A DNA stretch of 64,000 nt from Flavobacterium crocinum (GTDB taxonomy: Bacteria > Bacteroidota > Bacteroidia > Flavobacteriales > Flavobacteriaceae). A program made the position numbers and the translations under genes. The stretch lies in the NCBI RefSeq assembly GCF_003122385.1, contig NZ_CP029255.1, positions 4,774,001-4,838,000 of the forward strand, in the 5' to 3' direction. Under the pieces are notes generated by a model. It saw only the letters and a list, made by a program, of their open reading frames with translations. It made no database searches and was not told where the DNA came from. This document shows positions 17,966-26,868 of this stretch, one piece after another; within the stretch, counting starts at the first letter, position 1, and each line of letters begins with the position of its first letter.

Positions 17966-19039
17966 ATGAATATTCCCTATAAACCTTTACTTCCCCAAAC
18001 AGAACAGCCTATTGTGATTATTGGAGCAAGCGGTATTGTAAAAGATGCGCATCTTCCTGCTTATGAAATGGCTGGTTTTAAAGTTTTTGGTATTACCAAC
18101 AGAACGATTTCTAAAGCATACGATTTACAGAAACAATTCAAAATCGATCATGTTTTTGAAAGTGTTGCCGATGCAGTTAAAAATGCACCGTCAAACGCTG
18201 TTTACGATATTACGGTTCTGCCTGATCAATACATTGAAATTCTGGAGCAATTACCTGACGGAGCTGCGGTTTTAATTCAGAAACCAATGGGAAATGATTT
18301 GGCTCAGGCACGTGAAATCGTAGAAGTCTGCGAAAGAAAAAATTTGGTTGCGGCAATCAATTTCCAATTGCGTTTTGCATCTTTTGTAAGCGCCGCCCGA
18401 TATTTAATCGATCAGGGAATTATTGGCGAATTATACGATTTAGAATTTAAAGTAACTGTAAATACACCTTGGGAATTGTTTCCTTTAATTAAAGAACATC
18501 CAAGATTGGAGATTCTTTTCCACAGCGTTCATTACATCGACTGTATCCGATCTTTCCTAGGAAATCCTAAAAGTGTTTATGCTAAAACAGCCAAGCATCC
18601 GCTTAAGAAATTATCTTCAAGCCGATCTACGATTATCTTGGATTATGGCGAAGATAAACATGTTGTCATCAATACAAATCACGATCATCATTTCGGTCCA
18701 AAACATGAAGAAAGTTACATTAAATGGGAAGGAACAAAAGGCGCCATTAAAGCAAAAATGGGCTTGCTGATGAACTATCCTGACGGTCTTCCGGACGTTT
18801 TTGAGTATGCTTTGCCGAGAAAAGATAATGAAAATGAATACGAATGGACAGAAGTAAAACTGGAAGGCTCTTGGTTTCCTGAAGCTTTTATTGGTGCAAT
18901 GTCTAATCTGATGCGTTACAAAGAGGGTTCTGACGAAAAATTGTTTGCCAGCGTTCAGGATGTTTTAGGAACAATGAAGGTTATAGAAGCGTGTTATGTG
19001 AGTAGTAAAAACGGTGGAATTTCTTTTGATGAAGTGTAA
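17966..19039 (+). CDS. Gfo/Idh/MocA family oxidoreductase
   Basis: The 357 residues have a Rossmann fold with GASGIV near residues 20-25, a Q-K-P-M variant of the E-K-P signature near residue 108, NFQLRF near 132, and HSVHYIDC near 185 at the catalytic-histidine helix. It is expected to oxidise or reduce a sugar or sugar acid with NAD(P). It follows the second SBP-like gene by 33 bp and belongs to the CoA-transferase operon. The Glu-to-Gln change in the signature is modest and seen in other branches. It differs strongly from the oxidoreductase at 1158. Confidence 0.85.
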   Translation: MNIPYKPLLPQTEQPIVIIGASGIVKDAHLPAYEMAGFKVFGITNRTISKAYDLQKQFKIDHVFESVADAVKNAPSNAVYDITVLPDQYIEILEQLPDGAAVLIQKPMGNDLAQAREIVEVCERKNLVAAINFQLRFASFVSAARYLIDQGIIGELYDLEFKVTVNTPWELFPLIKEHPRLEILFHSVHYIDCIRSFLGNPKSVYAKTAKHPLKKLSSSRSTIILDYGEDKHVVINTNHDHHFGPKHEESYIKWEGTKGAIKAKMGLLMNYPDGLPDVFEYALPRKDNENEYEWTEVKLEGSWFPEAFIGAMSNLMRYKEGSDEKLFASVQDVLGTMKVIEACYVSSKNGGISFDEV

Positions 19040-19136
19040 TTAAAACACTATATTTCAAAACCAAAAAAAAACAAATTTCAATCTTCTTCAAAACGAACGT
19101 ATTTTAGAAGTAAGGCTGATAAAAAATATCTAGAAT

Positions 19137-19580
19137 ATGTATTTTAAATCGACTTTTTTCGAAGATTATCAAATCGACGACAAACGAGTAACTTTAGGCA
19201 GAACCATTACAGAAACTGATTTTGTAGTTCATGCCGGGCACACTGGGGATTTCTTTCCGCACCACATGGACGAAGAATGGTGCAAAACACAACCATTCGG
19301 ACAAAGAATTGCCCACGGAACGATGGTTTTTGCTATCGGAATCGGATTAACGGCTTCTGAAATAAATCCTGAAGCTTTTTCAAGAGGATATGATAAAATG
19401 CGTTTTGTAAAACCAGTTCATATTGGCGACACCATCCATTCAGAAGTTACGATTTCTGAAAAAGGCGAAGCTAAAAATCCAGAAATGGGAACTGTAACAG
19501 AACACGTAGAAATCATCAACCAACGCGGTGAAGTCGTTTTGGTATGTGATCATTTACTTTTAGTGAAAAAGAGATCCTGA
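19137..19580 (+). CDS. MaoC-like (R)-specific enoyl-CoA hydratase/dehydratase
   Basis: The 147-residue single hot-dog domain is the usual length. The hydratase signature is present as [12 protein letters not shown] followed by [10 protein letters not shown]. Asp38 and His43 align with the catalytic Asp/His pair, though the usual Asn of the D-x-N-P-x-H pattern is Phe40. Such enzymes add water to, or remove it from, 2-enoyl-/3-hydroxyacyl-CoA. In the same operon as two CoA-transferases, it suggests that a carboxylic acid is activated to a CoA thioester and then dehydrated or hydrated. The substrate is inferred only in this general form. Confidence 0.88.
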   Translation: MYFKSTFFEDYQIDDKRVTLGRTITETDFVVHAGHTGDFFPHHMDEEWCKTQPFGQRIAHGTMVFAIGIGLTASEINPEAFSRGYDKMRFVKPVHIGDTIHSEVTISEKGEAKNPEMGTVTEHVEIINQRGEVVLVCDHLLLVKKRS

Positions 19581-19583
19581 GAT

Positions 19584-19719
19584 ACTAAGACTCTAAGCCG
19601 CTAAGGTTTTAAATACTTTGCGACTTTGCGTCTTTGCGAGACTAAAAAAAAGACTGCTTTAAAATAATCTCGCAAAGACGCAAAGTCGCAAAGAAAAAAT
19701 AAAAAGACTTTGAGTCTCC
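19584..19719. repeat. Nested inverted repeat, CTTTGCG family
   Basis: Inner arms CTTTGCGACTTTGCGTCTTT and AAAGACGCAAAGTCGCAAAG are perfectly complementary. Outer GAGACTAAGACTCT-type ends reappear as GACTTTGAGTCTCC. The same family occurs at 53193-53428. Confidence 0.8.
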
Positions 19720-19775
19720 TTCATCACAAAACAAAAAACTTCCAAAAAAAAACAACTTAAAAAACTATCTAAACA

Positions 19776-21083
19776 ATGCAAATTACAAACCAAGCCGGCG
19801 ATCAACATGACGCACCTTTAGAAACTGGAAATGGTACTGTTAATTATAAAGTTCCATTTATTTTAATTACCAGTTTATTTTTTCTTTGGGGAATGGCTCA
19901 CAATCTGGATTCTGTTTTGATTCCACACTTAAAGAAAGCCTGCGAATTAAACAATAGTCAATCCACATTGATTGATACTTCTGTCTTCTTCGCTTATTTT
20001 ATAATGGCAATTCCTGCGGGAATGCTAATCAAAAGATTTGGTTACAAAACTAGTATTATTGTTGGGTTATTAGTTTTTGCTACAGGAGCATTTTTATTTG
20101 TTCCAGCTGCAGATTCAAGAACATATGAATTGTTTTTATTTGCTCTATTTGTTATTGGTTGTGGTTTAACAATTCTTGAAACCAGTGCAAATCCTTATGC
20201 TACTATTTTAGGTCCAGCAGAGGCTTCATCAAAAAGAATAAATTTAGCGGCTTCTTTTAATGCTTTGGCCGCTGTTGTTGCTCCATTTGTGGGTTCACTA
20301 TTTATTCTCTCAGGAACGAATCATACAAAAGAACAAATGGCTGCAATGCCGGAGACTGAAAAAGCAGCTTATTTATTAGGTGAAGCTCAGGCTGTGAAAA
20401 TGCCGTATATTGTTTTGGGAACTGTATTGGTTTTAGTAGCTATAGCTTTTTATTTCATGCACCTTCCTTCTATGAAACCAAAGCATACGGAAGTTGAAGT
20501 TAAGCCTGGTTTTTTCTCTGTTTTAAAATTTAGACATTTAACATGGGCTGTTGTAGCACAGTTTTTCTATGTTGGAGCACAAGTATGTGTTACTAGTTTC
20601 TTTATAAGAATTGCTCAGCAAGGAGCAGGTTTAGATGAAAAAACTGCTGCTTTTTATTTAGGAGGTTATGGTTTTTTATTTATGGCAGGACGTTTTATTG
20701 GCACTTTCTTTTTAAAGTTTGTAAAAGATTACGTTTTACTTTCGATTTACTGCGTTATATCCGCTCTTCTTTCTCTAGTAGCTATATACGGATCAGGAAT
20801 GGGAGTTCTTTACGCTCTTGGAGGAATCGGGTTCTTTATGTCAATTATGTTCCCTACTATTTTCTCTTTAGGAATTAAAGGTTTAAAATCGAATACAGAA
20901 ACAGGTTCTTCCTGGTTGGTTATGTCGATCGTTGGAGGTGCTATTATTCCTTACGGAATGGGAACTTTGATTGATATGAATCATGATGATATTCAGTCTG
21001 GATATGTTATTCCTTTAGTTTGTTTCTTGATTATTCTTTCTTTTGGCGCTATTGGACATAAAGTAAAAACGATTTCGGAATAG
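19776..21083 (+). CDS. fucP: L-fucose:H+ symporter, FHS family of MFS
   Basis: The 435-residue multi-membrane protein has the FucP pattern: FFLWGMAHNLDSVLIPHLKK with Asp45, then GCGLTILETSANPYA with Glu135, matching the two proton-coupling acids (Asp46, Glu135) of E. coli FucP almost by number. The ASFNALAA segment and the second-half PTIFSLGIKGL also fit. It would import L-fucose, or a similar deoxy sugar or galactose analogue, across the inner membrane. It closes the CoA-transferase operon direction, after a 195-bp gap filled by an inverted repeat. It is the strongest clue to the substrate of both divergent operons, although FHS members vary in sugar. Confidence 0.88.
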   Translation: MQITNQAGDQHDAPLETGNGTVNYKVPFILITSLFFLWGMAHNLDSVLIPHLKKACELNNSQSTLIDTSVFFAYFIMAIPAGMLIKRFGYKTSIIVGLLVFATGAFLFVPAADSRTYELFLFALFVIGCGLTILETSANPYATILGPAEASSKRINLAASFNALAAVVAPFVGSLFILSGTNHTKEQMAAMPETEKAAYLLGEAQAVKMPYIVLGTVLVLVAIAFYFMHLPSMKPKHTEVEVKPGFFSVLKFRHLTWAVVAQFFYVGAQVCVTSFFIRIAQQGAGLDEKTAAFYLGGYGFLFMAGRFIGTFFLKFVKDYVLLSIYCVISALLSLVAIYGSGMGVLYALGGIGFFMSIMFPTIFSLGIKGLKSNTETGSSWLVMSIVGGAIIPYGMGTLIDMNHDDIQSGYVIPLVCFLIILSFGAIGHKVKTISE

Positions 21084-21090
21084 TTTTTTA

Positions 21091-21370
21091 GCCATAGATT
21101 ATTTGGATTAAAAGGATTCTTTTAGCCACGAATTACATGAATTAGCACAAATCTATTTTAAAAATATCAATTGCCTCCGGCTTTAGCTGGAGGTTTTTTG
21201 TTTATGCAAATAAAAGGCTTCAGCCAAACTAGGCACAAAAGTTTGGCTAAAGCCAATAAATGTAGAATCTATTAACCTTCAGCTAAAGCTGCAGGCAATT
21301 CATTTTAGACACACATTAGCTTAAATTACACCTTTTATAAAAATAAAAATTCTTGCTAATTCGTGTAATT
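21091..21370. repeat. Two nested inverted repeats of different families
   Basis: An outer pair (GCCACGAATTACATGAATTA near 21124; TGCTAATTCGTGTAATTAG near 21354) encloses an inner pair (ATTGCCTCCGGCTTTAGCTG and CAGCTAAAGCTGCAGGCAAT). The interior also contains GGCTTCAGCCAAACT / AGTTTGGCTAAAGCC. This looks like one element inserted in another. No gene lies in the gap. Confidence 0.75.
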
Positions 21371-21387
21371 AGTTGCTATCATAAATC

Positions 21388-21414
21388 AAAAACGCCTCCA
21401 ATTGGAGGCGTTTT
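21388..21414 (-). terminator. Rho-independent terminator, symmetric
   Basis: AAAACGCCTCCA / TGGAGGCGTTTT with T runs on both strands lies 22 bp past the stop of the minus-strand gene at 21436. Confidence 0.85.
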
Positions 21415-21435
21415 CTTTCAGTCATGTTTTTTGGA

Positions 21436-21924
21436 TTAACGGTGATTTCCGTTAGAGTGATCGTGGTTTTTGTCAGACTGTTTTTTGGAGTTATTTCCTT
21501 TGCTTTTACCTTTGTCATTTCCGTAATGGTTTCCGTTGTTTCCTTTTGGTTTTTCACCTCTGTTTTTCTGAGGTTTTCCAACATAACCTTTTGGATAAGA
21601 TTTTATATGTTTAGCATGATAATAATAAGGAGCATCTCCTCTGTAATCTGTTAAAACAACTTTGTAACCAGAATACAAATCATAGTTTCTGTATCTTGAC
21701 GGAAGTCTTTTTTCACGCATCCATTTACCTCCATTGTCATAGATAAATACGTTCTGATTTATATCATAATATACATCGATATCTGGCAGGTAATAATATC
21801 TGCTGTCATCATAACCTTGTGGTCCCCAATTTGGAGGAGTTCCAATATTTACATTAACCGATACTTGCGCCTGGGCAAAAAACACACTCATAAAGAGTAC
21901 TGAGGCGAATACTAATTTTTTCAT
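21436..21924 (-). CDS. Small secreted protein with basic, Asn/Gly/Lys-rich tail
   Basis: The 162 residues start with a clear signal peptide (KKLVFASVLFMSVFFAQAQ). A tyrosine-rich middle part follows (DDSRYYYLPDIDVYYDINQN, GGKWMREKRLPSRYRNYDL), then a low-complexity tail of Lys, Asn, Gly, Ser and His (about residues 115-162). The YYDINQNVFIYDNGGKW segment recurs, as I recall, in small secreted proteins of Flavobacterium. The function is unknown. The tail could bind surfaces, nucleic acid or polysaccharide. It stands alone, with its own terminator. Confidence 0.75.
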   Translation of the reverse strand: MKKLVFASVLFMSVFFAQAQVSVNVNIGTPPNWGPQGYDDSRYYYLPDIDVYYDINQNVFIYDNGGKWMREKRLPSRYRNYDLYSGYKVVLTDYRGDAPYYYHAKHIKSYPKGYVGKPQKNRGEKPKGNNGNHYGNDKGKSKGNNSKKQSDKNHDHSNGNHR

Positions 21925-22057
21925 GATCTTTAGTTTTAATATTTATTTTAGTAGATAGGAGTCTAAATTAATGCCAATATTTAAGATTATCGCATTCATT
22001 ATACGGAAACTGGAAAATAATCGACGAATAGTGCTTTACAGCCGATGTACATTCAAT

Positions 22058-22168
22058 AAAAAAACGCCCCATTTCTGAGGCGTTTTATAGTCATGTTTTT
22101 ATTTAAATTAAGTGATCATCAAATGATCCTGATCGTGGGAACTTAAAGTATACTTTAATTACTTTATC
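22058..22168 (-). ncRNA. Candidate small transcript with own promoter and terminator
   Basis: On the minus strand, TTG (22202-22204), a 19-bp spacer and TACCTTTG (22175-22182) form a good Bacteroidota promoter. About 110 bases further is a terminator: AAAACGCC (plus 22061-22068) pairs with GGCGTTTT (22079-22086), followed by seven T on the minus strand. A GATCATCAAATGATC hairpin lies between. The stretch also contains a 22-codon ORF (22103-22171, starting MDKVIKVYFKF) whose ATG would sit at or before the predicted transcription start. It may therefore be a small RNA, a leaderless peptide, or simply the delayed terminator of the efflux operon. Confidence 0.4.
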
Positions 22169-22267
22169 CATTTCCAAAGGTAAATCCAATTCTATAATAA
22201 TCAATTATTTATTAGACGAAAGGTATAATTATTCCGACAAACGACAATTTTTATAAACAAAAGAATT

Positions 22268-23674
22268 TTACTTCCAACCGCCACCTAAAGCTCTATACAA
22301 ATTAACTACAGCTTGTAATTTCTGTAGATTATCATTAATACCACTTAATTGAGCTGATAAAAGATTTTGCTCTGAAGTTAATACGTCTGTATAGTTGGTC
22401 GCTGAGCTATATTCCAAGAGCTGTTGTGTAAAATCAACTGCTTTTTCTAAGGCTTCAATTTGTTTTTGTCTTGAATCTTCTTTTTCAACAGCCATTTGAT
22501 ACGAATACAATGCATTTGAAACTTCCTGACCTGCTACTAATAAAGTCTGCTGGAAATTATTATAGGCTTGTAATTGTTGTGACTGAGCCGTTGTTAATCT
22601 CATTTTATTCAATCCCTGATTAAAAATTGGCTGTGTTAAACCTCCAATAATAGAATAAAAGATAGAATTACTGAAGAAGTCTTTTAACTCTAAATTTGAA
22701 AATCCTGTACTGGCTGTAAGCGTTAAACTTGGATAAAAATAAGTTTTAGCCAAATTGGTTGCTTCAAAAGCTACTCTGAAATTAAATTCTGCCTGACGCA
22801 CGTCCGGACGGTTTTCTAATAATTGAGCCGGCATACCGATTGCAATAGTTTCCGGAATAATCTGAGTTCCTAGTTCTCCTCTTTCAATTGTTCCAGGGCC
22901 TTGTCCTAATAAGATATTTAGAGCATTTTCTGTTTCACGAATGCTTTGTTTTAAATCCGGAATCAATACTTCTGCGGCATGCTGATTGGCTTCACTCTGA
23001 ACAACTGCTGCACCTGTAACAATGGCTCCTTCTTTTAAAGCTTTGATTGTCTCCACATTTTTAATACGGCTTTCTAAAGTTTCCTGAGTAATTTTCAGTG
23101 ATTTATCATAAGCCAAAAGCATAAAATAATTATTAGCAATATCTGCAATCAATTGTGTTTGTATCGCTTGTTTTGCTGCATCACTTGCTAAATAAGTTGC
23201 CAAAGCGGCTCTTTTAGAACTGCTCAATTTTCCCCAGATATCAGCTTCCCAGGAAGTACTTGCTCCTAATTTATAGGTTGTAGTTAAAGTATTGATATTG
23301 ATTCCTGCCGGAAAATTAAGTCCCGCCTGTGATTGTTTGTTATGAGTAACATTGGCGTCCAATTGCAATGTCGGATAATATGCCAATTTACTTTGACGCA
23401 AAGAAGCACGAGCCTGTACAATATTCTCAATCGCATTTTTCAGATTCAGGTTCTGATCTAATCCTTTCTGAATTAAAGCGTTCAGTTTCTCATCTTTAAA
23501 AACACTCTGCCACGGCATATCAGCAATTGTAGTCGAATCTGTAGAAGACTGATCACGGTACAGCTGATCTGTTTTTAAAGTTGTGGGACGTTCGTATTTC
23601 TTGGTAACGGAGCACGCACTTAAAAGTGCGGCCGTCATTACCATTAGAATATATTTATTTGAACTATTAATCAT
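22268..23674 (-). CDS. Outer-membrane efflux lipoprotein (OprM/TolC type)
   Basis: The 468 residues have a lipoprotein signal (LLSAC, Cys21). Two long-helix repeats typical of the outer-membrane efflux factor family follow: LNLKNAIENIVQARASLRQS and later LLENRPDVRQAEFNFR, with the PSLTLTASTGFSNLEL strand. It forms the outer-membrane duct of the tripartite pump whose inner-membrane and adaptor parts are encoded immediately upstream (18 bp from the RND gene). The length is normal for NodT-type factors. Confidence 0.93.
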   Translation of the reverse strand: MINSSNKYILMVMTAALLSACSVTKKYERPTTLKTDQLYRDQSSTDSTTIADMPWQSVFKDEKLNALIQKGLDQNLNLKNAIENIVQARASLRQSKLAYYPTLQLDANVTHNKQSQAGLNFPAGININTLTTTYKLGASTSWEADIWGKLSSSKRAALATYLASDAAKQAIQTQLIADIANNYFMLLAYDKSLKITQETLESRIKNVETIKALKEGAIVTGAAVVQSEANQHAAEVLIPDLKQSIRETENALNILLGQGPGTIERGELGTQIIPETIAIGMPAQLLENRPDVRQAEFNFRVAFEATNLAKTYFYPSLTLTASTGFSNLELKDFFSNSIFYSIIGGLTQPIFNQGLNKMRLTTAQSQQLQAYNNFQQTLLVAGQEVSNALYSYQMAVEKEDSRQKQIEALEKAVDFTQQLLEYSSATNYTDVLTSEQNLLSAQLSGINDNLQKLQAVVNLYRALGGGWK

Positions 23675-23692
23675 TTCTTTCTTAATTAAATT

Positions 23693-26600
23693 TTACTCTT
23701 TATGAGCTTCTATTAAATGAATTTCCTCTTCATCATCGTCGTCGTCGTCATAACCATCTTTTGCAGGTCCGCTTATTTTTTCCTGTAAGTTTTGGAAAAT
23801 GATAAAAAGAACCGGAATTACGAAAACTCCTAAAATAGTTCCGATCAACATACCTCCTACTGCTCCTGTACCAATCGATTTGTTACCAACAGCTCCCGCT
23901 CCTTTGGCAAACATTAAAGGAACAAGTCCAAGAATAAAAGCAAATGAAGTCATCAGAATCGGACGTAAACGTGCTACCGCTCCCTCAATTGCCGCTTGTA
24001 CAACCGGAAGTCCTTTACGTCTTCTGTCCAAAGCAAATTCGACAATCAAAATACCATTCTTGGCCAGAAGTCCAATCAACATGATTAAGGAAATCTGTAA
24101 ATAAATATTACTATTCAGTTTAAAAATAATCGAGAACAAATATGCTCCTGCTAATCCAAATGGAATTGACAATAATACCGCAAAAGGAAGAATATAACTT
24201 TCGTATTGCGCACTCAACAAGAAATAAACGAATACCAAACACAATAAGAAAATGAATATCGTTTCACTTCCGGAAGCTAACTCTTCACGTGTTAATCCAG
24301 AAAACTCGTAACCATAACCTGCCGGAAGGTTTTCTGCCGCAACTTCCTGAATGGCTTTAATCGCATCTCCCGAACTATAACCCGGTTTTGGTGCTCCCGT
24401 AATAGAAATTGACGTAAATAAGTTAAACCTTGAAATAGATTCCGGCCCAAAAACTCTTGTCATTTTAACAAACTCCGTAATTGGCGCCATATTTCCTGCA
24501 CTATTACGAACAAAGATTTTATTTAACCCTTCGGTATTTGCTCTAAACTCAGGAGAAGCCTGAACCATTACACGATATTGTTTTCCGAACTTATTGAAGT
24601 TAGAAGCATACAATCCACCATAATAACCCTGCATTGTGGATAAAATGGTATTTATAGAAACTCCTGCATCTTTAGCTTTCGCTAAATTGACATCCATCAT
24701 ATACTGAGGGAATCCCGGGTTAAATGGAGTTGTGGCGTATTGAATTTCCGGACGTTCTGATAGTTTAGCTAAGAATTCATTATTCACTTTAAAGAATTCA
24801 GCAGTTGTATGTCCTCCTTTATCCTGTAATTGGAATTCGAATCCACCACTTTGTCCAAAACCCTGAATAGTTGGCGGCGAAATAAAGAAGATACTGGCCT
24901 CACGGATTCCGCTGGTTTTAGCAAAAAGTTGTCCAATTACATCATCAACACTTAAATCACGCTGATCCCAAGGATATAATTTTACGATTACCATACTGTA
25001 TGCACTACCTGCTCCTGCCGTAAAGTTCTGTCCAACGATACGAAGTGTATTTTTAACTCCCGGGATTGTCTTTGCTATACTATCAACTCTTTTGGCAATA
25101 ATATCCGAACGCTCCATAGAAGCTGATGGCGGTAAACTGATATTCGCGAAAACAGTTCCCTGATCTTCCGAAGGAACGAAAGCTGAAGGCGTGGTTTTCA
25201 TCATATAAACCAATGCCACTCCAGCAATAATAATAGAAGCTAATGCAATCCATTTTTTCGCAGAAAGAAAACTTACCGAACGTTTGTATCTTGCTGTTAC
25301 ATTATCAAATGCAACGTTAAACGAAGTATAAAAACGCTGTAAATAGCTTTTATGTTTATGATCGTCTGCATGCGGTTTTAGTAAAAGCGCACATAAAGCC
25401 GGACTCAGTGTTAAGGCATTTACTGCCGAAAGAATAATCGCAACTGCCAGTGTAATACCAAATTGTTTATAGAAAACCCCTGTTGATCCGTTAATGAATG
25501 TTACCGGAATAAATACCGCCGCCATTACTAATGTAATCGAAATAATCGCACCCGAAATTTCGTCCATTGCATGAATGGTTGCTTTTTTAGCCGATTTATA
25601 TCCGTGATCGAGTTTGGCGTGCACCGCCTCCACGACCACAATCGCATCATCGACCACAATACCAATGGCGAGTACCATTGCAAAAAGCGTTAATAAGTTA
25701 ATCGTAAATCCGAATAAATTCAGGAAGAAGAACGTACCTACAATCGCAACAGGAACTGCAATTGCAGGAATTAAAGTAGATCTGAAATCCTGAAGGAAAA
25801 TAAATACTACGATGAAAACCAATATAAAGGCTTCAATCAAAGTGTGAATTACTTTCTCAATAGAAGCATCAAGGTTTTCGTTAACATCCACCATAATGGT
25901 GTATTTCATTCCTTTTGGAAAACTCTTAGCTGCTTCTTCAATCAGTTTTTTAGAATTGATGATTACATCACGAGCATTAGACCCCGGAGTCTGGCTAATG
26001 GCCATCGCCGCCGATTCTACACCATTTGTTTTAATTGTTGAAGAATAACTTAAAGATCCTAGTTCTACTTTAGCTACATCTTTAAGTCTCAACATCTGTC
26101 CATTTCCAACCGATTTGATAATAATGTCCTCAAATTCTTTGGCAGATGTTAAACGTCCTTTGTATTTAATTACATATTGAAAAGCCTGATTTCCGTTTTC
26201 ACCAAATTTACCTGGCGCCGCCTCAATATTCTGTTCAGCCAAAGCAGCAGAAATGTCGCTCGGAATCAGTTTGTATTGCTGCATTACGTCTGGTTTCAGC
26301 CAGATTCTCATCGAGTAATCTTTTGCGCCAAAAACGGTTACATCACCTACTCCAACTACACGCTGAATCTGCGGTACAAGATTGATCTTTGCATAGTTTT
26401 GAAGAAACGTTTGGTCGTAAGCTTTATCGTCACTGTATAAAGAGAAAATCAATAAGTTACTACTCTGGCTTTTGGTTACTGTAACCCCAGCCTGAGTTAC
26501 CTCTACAGGTAATAAACTTGTTGCTCTGGAAACCCTGTTCTGCACGTTTACCGCTGCTAAATCAGGATTGGTTCCTACTTTAAAGAAAACTTTAATAGAG

Positions 26601-26863
26601 GCATTTCCGTCGTTTGTTGCTGTAGAAGTCATGTAAGTCATGTTTTCTACACCATTAATTTGTTCTTCCAGCGGAATTACGATACTTTTAAGTACCACAT
26701 CTGCGTTGGCTCCGGTATAACTTGCTGCCACGTTTACCGTTGGCGGTGCTATATCCGGATATTGAGAAATCGGTAACTCAATTAGGCCTAAAACACCTAA
26801 AATAACGATAATAACAGATATTACCGTTGAGAGTACGGGTCTTTGTATAAACTTTTTAAACAT
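23693..26863 (-). CDS. RND multidrug efflux transporter (AcrB/MexB, HAE1 type)
   Basis: The 1056 residues begin MFKKFIQRPVLSTVISVIIV. The protein has the two large periplasmic loops of HAE1 pumps, FAMVLAIGIVVDDAIVVVEA with the paired proton-relay aspartates in TM4, and the relay lysine in IGLLAKNGILIVEFA of TM10. It is a proton-driven exporter of drugs or other amphiphiles. An unusual acidic tail (YDDDDDDEEEIH) ends the protein. The adaptor gene is 5 bp upstream and the outer-membrane factor 18 bp downstream, so this is a complete tripartite operon. No TetR-type regulator is adjacent; a LytS/LytTR pair lies divergently. Confidence 0.96.
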   Translation of the reverse strand: MFKKFIQRPVLSTVISVIIVILGVLGLIELPISQYPDIAPPTVNVAASYTGANADVVLKSIVIPLEEQINGVENMTYMTSTATNDGNASIKVFFKVGTNPDLAAVNVQNRVSRATSLLPVEVTQAGVTVTKSQSSNLLIFSLYSDDKAYDQTFLQNYAKINLVPQIQRVVGVGDVTVFGAKDYSMRIWLKPDVMQQYKLIPSDISAALAEQNIEAAPGKFGENGNQAFQYVIKYKGRLTSAKEFEDIIIKSVGNGQMLRLKDVAKVELGSLSYSSTIKTNGVESAAMAISQTPGSNARDVIINSKKLIEEAAKSFPKGMKYTIMVDVNENLDASIEKVIHTLIEAFILVFIVVFIFLQDFRSTLIPAIAVPVAIVGTFFFLNLFGFTINLLTLFAMVLAIGIVVDDAIVVVEAVHAKLDHGYKSAKKATIHAMDEISGAIISITLVMAAVFIPVTFINGSTGVFYKQFGITLAVAIILSAVNALTLSPALCALLLKPHADDHKHKSYLQRFYTSFNVAFDNVTARYKRSVSFLSAKKWIALASIIIAGVALVYMMKTTPSAFVPSEDQGTVFANISLPPSASMERSDIIAKRVDSIAKTIPGVKNTLRIVGQNFTAGAGSAYSMVIVKLYPWDQRDLSVDDVIGQLFAKTSGIREASIFFISPPTIQGFGQSGGFEFQLQDKGGHTTAEFFKVNNEFLAKLSERPEIQYATTPFNPGFPQYMMDVNLAKAKDAGVSINTILSTMQGYYGGLYASNFNKFGKQYRVMVQASPEFRANTEGLNKIFVRNSAGNMAPITEFVKMTRVFGPESISRFNLFTSISITGAPKPGYSSGDAIKAIQEVAAENLPAGYGYEFSGLTREELASGSETIFIFLLCLVFVYFLLSAQYESYILPFAVLLSIPFGLAGAYLFSIIFKLNSNIYLQISLIMLIGLLAKNGILIVEFALDRRRKGLPVVQAAIEGAVARLRPILMTSFAFILGLVPLMFAKGAGAVGNKSIGTGAVGGMLIGTILGVFVIPVLFIIFQNLQEKISGPAKDGYDDDDDDEEEIHLIEAHKE

Positions 26864-26868
26864 TTCTT

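Noticed and set aside
22103..22171. 22-codon ORF as a firm gene
   Set aside because: The predicted transcription start falls at or past its ATG and the length is too short to judge; it is mentioned only within the small-RNA candidate.
23799..24104. 101-residue plus-strand ORF, and similar ORFs inside the RND and HTCS genes
   Set aside because: These are frame shadows of strongly supported genes and show no domain or signal of their own.
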